Source of the DNA: Egicoccus halophilus
GTDB taxonomy: Bacteria; Actinomycetota; Nitriliruptoria; Nitriliruptorales; Nitriliruptoraceae
DNA: 64,000 nt
Direction of reading: 5' to 3'
Assembly (NCBI RefSeq): GCF_004300825.1
Contig: NZ_CP036250.1
Span: 62,001 to 126,000 of the forward strand
The notes under the pieces are model-generated. The model did no database searches, was not told the DNA's origin, and was given only the letters and a program-made list of their open reading frames with translations. Positions 57,075-64,000 of the stretch are shown here, one piece after another (position 1 is the first letter of the stretch; every line of letters starts with the position of its first letter). The translations under genes and the position numbers were made by a program.

Positions 57075-57875
57075 TCAGCGGAACTGTTCCTGCAGGATCC
57101 GGCGCTCGAGGGTGTGCTGCGGGTCGAACAGCAGGGTCAGCTGGCGGTCGACCGCCCGCTGGACCGTGACGGAGACGACCCGGCCGAGCTCGTGGTGGTC
57201 GGCCGCGGCCTGCACCGGACGCTTGCCCGGGTCGACCGCCTCGATGGCGATCCGCGTGGCCGCGTCCAGCAGGGCGCCGCGCCAGTGCCGCGGACGGAAC
57301 CCGGCGATCGGCGTCAACGCGACCAGTTCGGCCGACAGCGGCACGATCGGCCCGCCCGCCGAGCGGTTGTAGGCCGTGGAACCGGCCGCGGTCGCGACCA
57401 GCACGCCGTCCCCCTGCAGCTCGTCCACCTCGACCGCGCCGTCGTCGATCCGCAGCCGCACGTGGGCGGACTGGGCCGACGCCCGCAGCAGCGACATCTC
57501 GTTGATCGCCAGCGCCCGCAGGACGCTGCCGTCGGGCCCGACGGCGTCCACCCGCAGCGGGTGCAGCACCGCGGGCTGCGCCGAGGCGAGGCGCTCCTGC
57601 AGTCCGGAGGCGCGGTAGCCGTTGAGCAGGAAGCCGACCGTGCCGAGGTTGAGCCCGTACAGCGCGATGGTGGAGCCCGCGTCGAGCAGACGGTGCATGG
57701 TGCGCAGCATGAACCCGTCACCGCCGAGCACCACGGCGACGGTCGCCTCGTCCGCCGCGACGAACGGCACCTGGCGACGCAGCTCGCCGGCCGCCGTGGC
57801 GGCCGCCGGGTTCGTCCCGTCCCACAGCAACGTCACCCGCGCCGGGTCCGGACGCTGCGTCCCTGCGCCGGCCAT
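57075..57875 (-). CDS. nadK: NAD kinase
   Basis: This is a 266-residue ATP-NAD kinase with GGDGFMLRTMH (GGDG motif), GLNLGTVGFLLN, INEMSLLR (NE motif) and GDGVLVATAAGSTAYNRSAGGPIV. It phosphorylates NAD to NADP. The ATG at 57875 follows GGGAGGGCGAGG. It converges with pgm with a 28-bp gap. It is at the short end of the family but all core motifs are present. Confidence 0.93.
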   Translation of the reverse strand: MAGAGTQRPDPARVTLLWDGTNPAAATAAGELRRQVPFVAADEATVAVVLGGDGFMLRTMHRLLDAGSTIALYGLNLGTVGFLLNGYRASGLQERLASAQPAVLHPLRVDAVGPDGSVLRALAINEMSLLRASAQSAHVRLRIDDGAVEVDELQGDGVLVATAAGSTAYNRSAGGPIVPLSAELVALTPIAGFRPRHWRGALLDAATRIAIEAVDPGKRPVQAAADHHELGRVVSVTVQRAVDRQLTLLFDPQHTLERRILQEQFR

Positions 57876-57999
57876 CCCTCGCCCTCCCCTCGCCACGAGC
57901 GACGGCACCGGTCGCGCACGGGAACCGCCGGCGGCGACCCTACCGGCACGCCGTCACGACCGGACCGCCACGCGCAGGCAGGACGGCCCTGCACGCGAG

Positions 58000-58027
58000 A
58001 CGGCCCCGCGAACCTCCGCGGGGCCGT
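58000..58027. terminator. Rho-independent-like hairpin
   Basis: ACGGCCCCGCG and its complement form an 11-bp perfect stem around AACCTC. It lies between nadK and the aldehyde dehydrogenase scar. A weak GTCGTGGTG tail follows on the plus strand; on the minus strand it would terminate the lost dehydrogenase gene whose stop is at 58045. Confidence 0.65.
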
Positions 58028-58044
58028 CGTGGTGCACGTCCGGG

Positions 58045-58150
58045 TCAGAGTTCGGCGATGATCGTCTTGAGCTCGGTGAAGTCGTCGAGCCCGAACGCGC
58101 CCAGCTCGCGGCCCCAGCCCGATTCCTTGAAACCACCGCCGGAACGCGCG
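58045..58150 (-). pseudogene. C-terminal scar of an NAD-dependent aldehyde dehydrogenase
   Basis: The minus strand reads GGGFKESGWGRELGAFGLDD followed by FTELKTIIAEL and a stop. This is the unmistakable C-terminal tail of aldehyde dehydrogenases. Only about 32 codons remain; upstream of them the NlpC/P60 gene leader begins. The rest of the gene has been deleted. Confidence 0.8.
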
Positions 58151-58217
58151 GCGGAGCACGGGGTGCTCAAGACCCCTGCGCGACCGGCCGATGGTGTCGG
58201 GCGACCAAGGAGCAGCG

Positions 58218-59840
58218 GTGACCTTCGACACGACCCCCGGCCGGCGTGCGCCGCACCTGCTGCCCCGCACCGACCGTGCGCCGTACCCAGCCGCCCTGGT
58301 CCTCGCGCTCGCCGTCGCCCTCGTCGCGAGCCTCGTCGGTCCGGGGATCTCCCCGGCAGCGGCGTCGGCCCCCGCCCCGACCCGGGCCTGTCCCGCCACC
58401 TACACCGCGACCGCCGCCTTCGCCGACGTGTCCACGGCGCACACGCACGCGGCGAGCGTGACCTGCCTGGCGTCCTGGGGGGTCGTCTCCCCCGGCGACG
58501 GGCCGTACCGACCCGACGCGACCGCGACCCGCGCCGAGTTCGCCGCGGCGCTGCACGCCACCCTCGTCGCCGTCGGTCGCGCACCCACCCCGGCCACGCC
58601 GGCGTTCCTCGACGTCCCCACGGACCACCCGGACCGGGCCGCGATCGGTGCCCTCGCCGGCGCCGGCATCGTCGCCGGCACCACCGCCACCACGTTCGTC
58701 CCCGACGGAGCCGTCACCCGTGGGCAGCTCGCGACCCTGCTGGTGCGGGCCGACGGGCGCGTGTTCGGGCGTCAACGCCCGCTCGGGCCGACCTTCCCCG
58801 ACACGCGCGGCTCGACCCACGAGGACGCGGTGCGTCGCCTGGTCGGCACCGGTGTCACCCAGGGGTACGCCGACGGCAGCTACCGGCCTGGCGCGTCGAT
58901 GACGCGTGGCCAGCTCGCCACCTTCCTCGTCCGGTGGCTCGACCTGCTGGTCGTCGAGGCCTCGGCGCCCGCGCCGCTGGGTGACGTCGACCGCCTGCGG
59001 ATGCGCCGGCTGGACGCTCCCGCCCGCTCGGTCGTCGAGGACGCCGAGGGCCGCTGGGTCGCGACCTTCACCGACGGGGCCCGCACGGTCACTCTCGCCG
59101 GCCCCGCGCGGCGGTTCGAGGAGGCCACCGCCACCCACGGGGTGACGTCGACGACCTGGGTGCGGCTGCTGCCGGCGCCGTTCGACGGCCGCGTCGACGA
59201 ACGCTGGCTCCGTCAGGCCCGGACCGACCGGTCCGCCGACGTGCTGGCCACCTCGCTGCAGTACCTCGCCGGCGCCCCGGACGTCCGCAACGCCGCCGGG
59301 GTGCTGGTGGCCGGTGACGCGGCCTACGGGCCGCTGCTGGCCAACGGCGACCGGTCGCCGGGCTCGGACTGGCACGACTACCAGCAGGTGGTGGCGACCT
59401 ACGGCACCAGCCGGGTGTCCCCGCGTCCCGAGCGCGACCGCAGCGTCGACTGCTCCGGCTTCGTGCGGCTGCTGTTCGGCGTCCGGTTCGGGCTGCCCCT
59501 GGGCCGCCAGCCCGACGGCGGGGCGTCGCTGCCGCGTTCGTCGCAGCAGCAGGCCACCGACGCGCCCGGCGTCGTGCCGATCGCGAACCTCGGGACCCAG
59601 GTGACCGCGTTCGAGTCGCTCCAGCCGGGTGACCTGGTGTTCTTCGACGCCACCGTCGACCCGGCGAACACGATCGACCACGTCGGGGTCTACCTCGGAC
59701 GCGACGACGCCGGCCGCCACCGGTTCGTGTCCTCGCGCCGCTCGATCGACGGGCCGACGCTGGGCGACTTCCGTGGCGCGTCCCTGCTCGACGGCACCGG
59801 CCTGTACGCCCGCACCTTCCGCTCGACCCGCCGGTTGTGA
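58218..59840 (+). CDS. Secreted SLH-repeat and NlpC/P60 endopeptidase protein
   Basis: This is a 540-residue exported protein. Hydrophobic signal segment AALVLALAVALVASLVGPG lies at about 25-45. Three SLH-like repeats follow (about 60-240), recognisable by FADV/FLDV/FPDT starts and by YRPDATATRAEFAAAL, FVPDGAVTRGQLATLL and YRPGASMTRGQLATFL ends. The C-terminal NlpC/P60 domain (about 395-535) has Cys412 in VDCSGF and His488 in IDHVGVYLG. It probably sits in the cell envelope and cuts peptidoglycan stem peptides. GTG at 58218 follows AAGGAG. Confidence 0.92.
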   Translation: MTFDTTPGRRAPHLLPRTDRAPYPAALVLALAVALVASLVGPGISPAAASAPAPTRACPATYTATAAFADVSTAHTHAASVTCLASWGVVSPGDGPYRPDATATRAEFAAALHATLVAVGRAPTPATPAFLDVPTDHPDRAAIGALAGAGIVAGTTATTFVPDGAVTRGQLATLLVRADGRVFGRQRPLGPTFPDTRGSTHEDAVRRLVGTGVTQGYADGSYRPGASMTRGQLATFLVRWLDLLVVEASAPAPLGDVDRLRMRRLDAPARSVVEDAEGRWVATFTDGARTVTLAGPARRFEEATATHGVTSTTWVRLLPAPFDGRVDERWLRQARTDRSADVLATSLQYLAGAPDVRNAAGVLVAGDAAYGPLLANGDRSPGSDWHDYQQVVATYGTSRVSPRPERDRSVDCSGFVRLLFGVRFGLPLGRQPDGGASLPRSSQQQATDAPGVVPIANLGTQVTAFESLQPGDLVFFDATVDPANTIDHVGVYLGRDDAGRHRFVSSRRSIDGPTLGDFRGASLLDGTGLYARTFRSTRRL

Positions 59841-59889
59841 CCTTCCGAGACGGCGCCCGCCGGCCTTGACCGTCCCCGCGGGACGGACG

Positions 59890-61410
59890 TCACCGCGGGG
59901 TCGACGTCGCCTCGTCGCCGAACCGCAGCACGGCGTCGACCAGCCCGTCGACCTCGCGACGGGTCGTGCGCGGGTTGATGAAGCACGGCCGCAGCGCGTA
60001 AACGCCCCGGACCACGGTGCTGCTCGGCACGAACGGGGTCTCGCGGCGCAGCCGTTCGAGGACGCGGGCGGTGAGGACGTCACCGTCGACCCCCGGTGGC
60101 GGGGCGTAGCGGAAGCACACGATCGACAGTTGCGCGTCGCACAGCAGCTCGAGGCGAGGTTCGGCGGCGACCCGCGCGGCCAGGTGGCGGGCGAAGCCCA
60201 CGTGCCGGTCGATCCGGGCCGCGAGACCGGCGCGGCCGATCTCGCGCAGCACGGCCCACACCAGCACGCCACGGGGCGGCGCGGACAGCTCCAGGCTCTG
60301 GTCGGCCCACGCCCCCGCCATCAGGTCGAACTGGGAGGCGCCGTCCTCGGGCACGGTCGAGAACGAGCCCTCGAGGTAGGCAGCCTCCCCCTCGGCGAAC
60401 GCGCGCGTCAGCACGTCGGCGTCGCGGACGAAGGTCGCCCCCACCCCGACGCCGGTGGCGAGCCACTTGTGCGGGTCGACGATCCACGAGTCGGCGTCGC
60501 GCACCCCGTCGAAGGCCGGCGCCTGGGTGGGTGAGGCGTTGGCGAGCAGCCCGTACGCCCCGTCGACGTGGAGCCAGGTGTCGTGGCGGCGGGCGATCTC
60601 GACCAGCCGGGCGATCGGGTCGACCGAGCCGGTGTCGGTGGAGCCCGCCACCGCCACGATCGCGATCGGCACCAGTCCGGCGGCGCGGTCCTGTGCGAGG
60701 GCGGCCTCGAGCGCGTCGGGGTCGACCTGCCCGCCGGGCAGCGAAGGGATGCCGCGCACCGCGTCACGGCCGAGCCCCAGCACCGCGGCTGCACGGTGGA
60801 TCGTGCGGTGCCCACGGTCGGAGACGTAGATCCGGCCGCGCACACCGCCGGCCAGCCCGTCGGCGGCGACGTCGACGCCGAGGCGCTCGAACGCCGCCTG
60901 GCGGGCCGCTCCGAGGGCCAGCAGCTGGGCCGTCGAGCCGCCGCTGGACAGCACGCCGTAGGTGTCGGCCGGCAGTCCGCACAGCTCGGCGAGCCACCGG
61001 ATCCCGGTGCGCTCGAGCGCGTTGAACGCGTGCACCAGGTAGCGCTGCCCGCCGGCCAACGCCGTGGCCGTGGCGGCGGCGACCCCACTGGTCGTCGCGC
61101 CGGTCGTGATGAAGCCCACGAAGCCGGGGGCGCTGATCCGGCAGCCGTGCTCGACCGCGACGGCCAGCTCGTCGAGGGTCGCGTCGAGGCCGACGCCGTC
61201 GTCGGGCAGCGCCAGCGGCTCGGAGGGCACCGTGCCCGGCACGTAGGCGGGGAAGTGCGGCGCGTCGGCGGTGGCGTGGTAGCGCTCGAGCGCCGGCAAC
61301 AGCCGCGTGAGCGCCGCGGTGACCCGGCCGGTCACCGCCGCGTCCCCGGTCCCGGCGATATCACCACCTTCCTCGGGAACCACGGCGTCGCCCACCTCGA
61401 ACGTCTGCAT
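59890..61410 (-). CDS. PLP-dependent group II amino-acid decarboxylase-like protein
   Basis: This is a 506-residue fold-type I PLP enzyme: SSGGSTAQLLALGAAR (phosphate-binding turn), VAGSTDTGSVDPI, HVDGAYG and Lys in DSWIVDPHKWLATG. It is related to aromatic-L-amino-acid and tyrosine decarboxylases. The ATG at 61410 follows GGAGGTCGAGGCG. Substrate specificity is not readable from the sequence. It converges on the wall-hydrolase gene and is 137 bp downstream of fbiC. Confidence 0.88.
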   Translation of the reverse strand: MQTFEVGDAVVPEEGGDIAGTGDAAVTGRVTAALTRLLPALERYHATADAPHFPAYVPGTVPSEPLALPDDGVGLDATLDELAVAVEHGCRISAPGFVGFITTGATTSGVAAATATALAGGQRYLVHAFNALERTGIRWLAELCGLPADTYGVLSSGGSTAQLLALGAARQAAFERLGVDVAADGLAGGVRGRIYVSDRGHRTIHRAAAVLGLGRDAVRGIPSLPGGQVDPDALEAALAQDRAAGLVPIAIVAVAGSTDTGSVDPIARLVEIARRHDTWLHVDGAYGLLANASPTQAPAFDGVRDADSWIVDPHKWLATGVGVGATFVRDADVLTRAFAEGEAAYLEGSFSTVPEDGASQFDLMAGAWADQSLELSAPPRGVLVWAVLREIGRAGLAARIDRHVGFARHLAARVAAEPRLELLCDAQLSIVCFRYAPPPGVDGDVLTARVLERLRRETPFVPSSTVVRGVYALRPCFINPRTTRREVDGLVDAVLRFGDEATSTPR

Positions 61411-61547
61411 CGCCTCGACCTCCACGCCCGGCGTCGTCCGGCGTCGGCGGGACGAACGCCCATTGTCGTCGGCTCGCGCGTGCGACGGCAAGACGAGCCC
61501 GGTGCCGCGCCCAGACCCGCGCCAGACCCGCGCCGCCAAGGCCGGGG

Positions 61548-64000
61548 TCAGACCGGCAGGGCGGGCAGGCCGAGGCGTCGGCGGTCCACCGGCTGGTAGA
61601 GCGTGTCGCGTTCGGCGGCGGGGCGCCCGGCCGCGGCGGCGGTCGCGACGAGTGACTGCGGGTCCTGGCGCACCCCGTGGGTCGAGCCCGCCATGCGCGA
61701 GATCGTCTCCTCCATCAGGGTGCCGCCGAGGTCGTCGCAGCCGCCCTGCAACAGCGCGACCGCGCCCTCGAGACCGAGCTTCACCCACGAGCACTGCACG
61801 TGGTCGATCGCGCCGTGCAACAGCAGCCGCGCGACGGCGTGGACCCGCCGGGAATCCTCGAACGACGCGCCGGGACGGGCCACCCCGGCGAGGTAGATCG
61901 GCGCGAGCTGGTGCACGAACGGCAACGGCACGAACTCGGTGAACCCGCCGGTGTCCTCCTGGATCGCGCGCAGCAGCTTGAGGTGGGCGACCCAGTGCCG
62001 CGGCTCGTCGACGTGCCCGAACATCATCGTCGAGGTGGTCGGGATGCCCAGCTCGTGCGCCGTCGTGATGACCTCGATCCACTGGGCGGCGGGCAGCTTG
62101 CCCTTGGTCAGCACCCAGCGGACCTCGTCGTCGAGGATCTCCGCGGCGGTGCCGGGGACCGACCCGAGCCCGCGCCGCTTCGCCTCGGCCAGCCACTCGC
62201 GCACGGAGATGCCCAGCCGGGTCGCGCCGTTGACGACCTCCATCGGCGAGAACGCGTGCACGTGGATGCCGGGCACCCGCGCCGTGACCGCGTCGAGGAT
62301 CGCGAAGTAGTGGTCGCCGGGGAGGTCAGGATGGATCCCGCCCTGCATGCACACCTCGGTGGCGCCCTCGTCCCACGCCTCCTGGACCCGGTCGGCGATC
62401 TGGGTGAGCGAGAGGTTGTAGGCGTCGGGGTCGTCGCGGCGCTGCGCGAACGCACAGAACCGACAGCCGGTGTAACAGATGTTGGTGAAGTTGAGGTTGC
62501 GGTTGACGACGTAGGTGACGGTGTCGCCGACCGCGTCGCGGCGCAGCTCGTCCGCGGCGGCCGCCAGCGCCTCGAGCTCCGCACCGGTGGTGTCGAACAA
62601 CAGCAGCGCCTCGGCGTCGTCGAGGACCGTGCCGGCCTGCGCGCGGGCGAGCGCGGCCGCGACCTCGCGCCGGATGCTGCGCCGCGCCGGTCCTTCGACG
62701 CGCGGGGCGTTGGCGGCCAGCACGCCCGCAGCGATCTGGTGCAGGTCGCCGTAGACGGCCCGGTGCAGCGCGTCGTCGGCCGCGGCCGAGCGGGCGTTGC
62801 GACCGTCGGCGGCCGACCCACCGGCCTCGTCGCCGGCGATCACGGCCTCCATCGCCGCCGAGGTGGTGGTGACCGTCACCTCCGGGTCCTGCCACGGTTG
62901 CGGCTGCGGACGCACGCCCGCGCGGGCGAGCCCGGCCTCGTCGGCCAGCGCGGCGACCGGCGCGCGCATGCGCCCGGCCAGCCACGGGTCGGGGCGGGTC
63001 ACCCACTCGGGGTAGGTGCACAGCCGCTCGGTCAGCGCGAAGCCGTGCTCGGCACTGCGGGCGGCGAGCTCGTCGAGGTGGGGCCAGGGCGCCTCGGGGT
63101 TGACGTGGTCGGGGGTGACCGGCGACACCCCGCCCCAGTCGTCGATGCCGGCCCGCAGCAGGTCGCCGTAGGTGGCCGGCGACAGGTTGGGTGGGGCCTG
63201 CACGTGCACGGTCGGGCCGAGCACGATCCGGGCGGTGGCGACGGCCGACAGCAGCTCGTCGAACGGGGGCTCGGGGAAGGAGCGCATCGCCGTGTCGGGC
63301 TTGGCCCGGAAGTTCTGGACGATGACCTCCTGCAGGTGCCCGTAGCGCCGGTGCTGGTCCTTGAGCGCCAGCAGCGTGTCGGCCCGCTCCGCCTCGGTCT
63401 CGCCGATGCCGACCAGCAGCCCGGAGGTGAACGGCACGCTGAGCCGACCGGCGTCCTCGAGCGTGCGCAACCGGACCTCGGGGTCCTTGTCGGGCGCGCC
63501 GAAGTGGGCGTTGCCCTTGGCCAGCAGCCGCGTCGAGGTGGTCTCCAGCATGATCCCCATGGAGGCCGACACCTGCTTGAGGGTCGCGAGCTCCGCCCAC
63601 GACAGCACGCCGGGATTGAGGTGCGGGAGCAGGCCGGTCTCCTCGATCACGGCGATCGCGACCGCGCGCAGGTACTCGAGGGTGGTCGCGTAGCCGCGCG
63701 CGTCGAGCCAGGAGGCCGCCGCCGGATAGCGCAGTTCGGGCTTGTCACCGAGGGTGAACAGCACCTCCTTGCACCCCGCCTGCTGGCCGCGGCGGGCGAT
63801 GTCGACCACCTGCTCGGGCGCGAGGTAGGCCGGCACGTCCTTCTTCGGCGGCCAGGCGAACGTGCAGTAGCCACAGGTGTCCCGGCACAGGTGGGTCAGC
63901 GGCACGAACACCTTGCGGGAGTAGGTGACGCGCCGGGTGCCCTCGGCGGTGCGCCCCCAGGCACCCTCGGCGAACCACGGGGCGGCGTCGCGGGTGCGGG
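61548..64000 (-). CDS. fbiC: FO synthase (7,8-didemethyl-8-hydroxy-5-deazariboflavin synthase), 5'-truncated by window
   Basis: The frame is open to the window edge and codes for at least 817 residues, close to the usual length of about 860. It contains two radical-SAM domains: the CofG part with CRDTCGYCTF and the CofH part with CYTGCRFCAF. Together they make the deazaflavin FO from an amino-ribitylaminouracil and tyrosine, the precursor of coenzyme F420. The fused form is typical of actinobacteria. In-frame sequence continues upstream of 63911 (EGTRRVTYSRKV), so the true start lies beyond 64000. Confidence 0.96.
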   Translation of the reverse strand, partial: RTRDAAPWFAEGAWGRTAEGTRRVTYSRKVFVPLTHLCRDTCGYCTFAWPPKKDVPAYLAPEQVVDIARRGQQAGCKEVLFTLGDKPELRYPAAASWLDARGYATTLEYLRAVAIAVIEETGLLPHLNPGVLSWAELATLKQVSASMGIMLETTSTRLLAKGNAHFGAPDKDPEVRLRTLEDAGRLSVPFTSGLLVGIGETEAERADTLLALKDQHRRYGHLQEVIVQNFRAKPDTAMRSFPEPPFDELLSAVATARIVLGPTVHVQAPPNLSPATYGDLLRAGIDDWGGVSPVTPDHVNPEAPWPHLDELAARSAEHGFALTERLCTYPEWVTRPDPWLAGRMRAPVAALADEAGLARAGVRPQPQPWQDPEVTVTTTSAAMEAVIAGDEAGGSAADGRNARSAAADDALHRAVYGDLHQIAAGVLAANAPRVEGPARRSIRREVAAALARAQAGTVLDDAEALLLFDTTGAELEALAAAADELRRDAVGDTVTYVVNRNLNFTNICYTGCRFCAFAQRRDDPDAYNLSLTQIADRVQEAWDEGATEVCMQGGIHPDLPGDHYFAILDAVTARVPGIHVHAFSPMEVVNGATRLGISVREWLAEAKRRGLGSVPGTAAEILDDEVRWVLTKGKLPAAQWIEVITTAHELGIPTTSTMMFGHVDEPRHWVAHLKLLRAIQEDTGGFTEFVPLPFVHQLAPIYLAGVARPGASFEDSRRVHAVARLLLHGAIDHVQCSWVKLGLEGAVALLQGGCDDLGGTLMEETISRMAGSTHGVRQDPQSLVATAAAAGRPAAERDTLYQPVDRRRLGLPALPV

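Overview
The window is 64 kb of high-GC DNA from an actinobacterium. A two-domain F420 precursor synthase (FbiC) at the right edge, Shine-Dalgarno-led GTG starts and overlapping stop/start junctions support this. A lineage near Nitriliruptoria is possible, but that is only a guess from gene content. No tRNA, rRNA or CRISPR array was seen.

Positions 1-45,000 form an accessory catabolic island for aromatic or hydroxylated carboxylic acids. From left to right it holds: a partial CoxS-type 2Fe-2S subunit; a D-2-hydroxyacid dehydrogenase coupled to a GntR/FCD regulator, and a second near-identical copy of that regulator; an MFS permease; a minus-strand run of Rieske oxygenase copy 1, aldo/keto reductase, TctC-TctA-TctB tripartite tricarboxylate transporter and a Gfo/Idh/MocA oxidoreductase; a HicB-like small gene and Rieske oxygenase copy 2; a second MFS; an aldo/keto reductase and a GlcD-GlcF fusion oxidase; a UspA protein, a DUF4177-like protein, a Zn alcohol dehydrogenase and a third Rieske oxygenase; SDRs and more MFS permeases; a complete binding-protein ABC importer (lipoprotein, fused permease, ATPase); an SDR and a CDC48-like AAA+ ATPase; a bicupin dioxygenase-like protein; a second D-2-hydroxyacid dehydrogenase, MFS, pyruvate carboxylase and RraA-type aldolase; and, divergently, protocatechuate 4,5-dioxygenase ligAB with a DUF2218 gene.

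A plausible working model is import through the TTT, ABC and MFS carriers, oxygenation by phthalate-type Rieske enzymes, dehydrogenation by SDR/AKR/ADH enzymes, ring opening by LigAB (and perhaps the cupin), and aldol cleavage by the RraA/LigK-like protein to pyruvate and oxaloacetate, with pyruvate carboxylase feeding the TCA cycle. No ferredoxin or reductase partner for the Rieske proteins, and no recognisable LigI or LigJ, lies in the window. Perfect TGGT-N3-ACCA palindromes in two divergent promoter regions, with near matches in others, suggest a regulon of FadR-like (FCD) GntR repressors.

Positions 45,100-50,450 are an insertion-sequence graveyard. An IS1380-type transposase is split into two remnants about 4.6 kb apart. 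Between them lie a frameshifted IS3 element, ISL3 fragments and a decayed pair of tyrosine recombinases. This marks the right boundary of the island.

Positions 50,465-64,000 look like chromosomal backbone: an LLM flavin oxidoreductase, a frameshifted AraC-DinB regulator, a RibD-C reductase, L-2-hydroxyglutarate oxidase, an orphan HATPase, phosphoglucomutase, NAD kinase, an SLH plus NlpC/P60 wall protein, a PLP decarboxylase and fbiC.

The most striking observations are two pairs of tandem paralogues (regulator and oxygenase) that are almost identical except for one short block of dense substitutions in the likely specificity region, and a CDC48-like ATPase with a natural Walker-B Glu-to-Gln change in D2 plus a His/Asp-rich linker.
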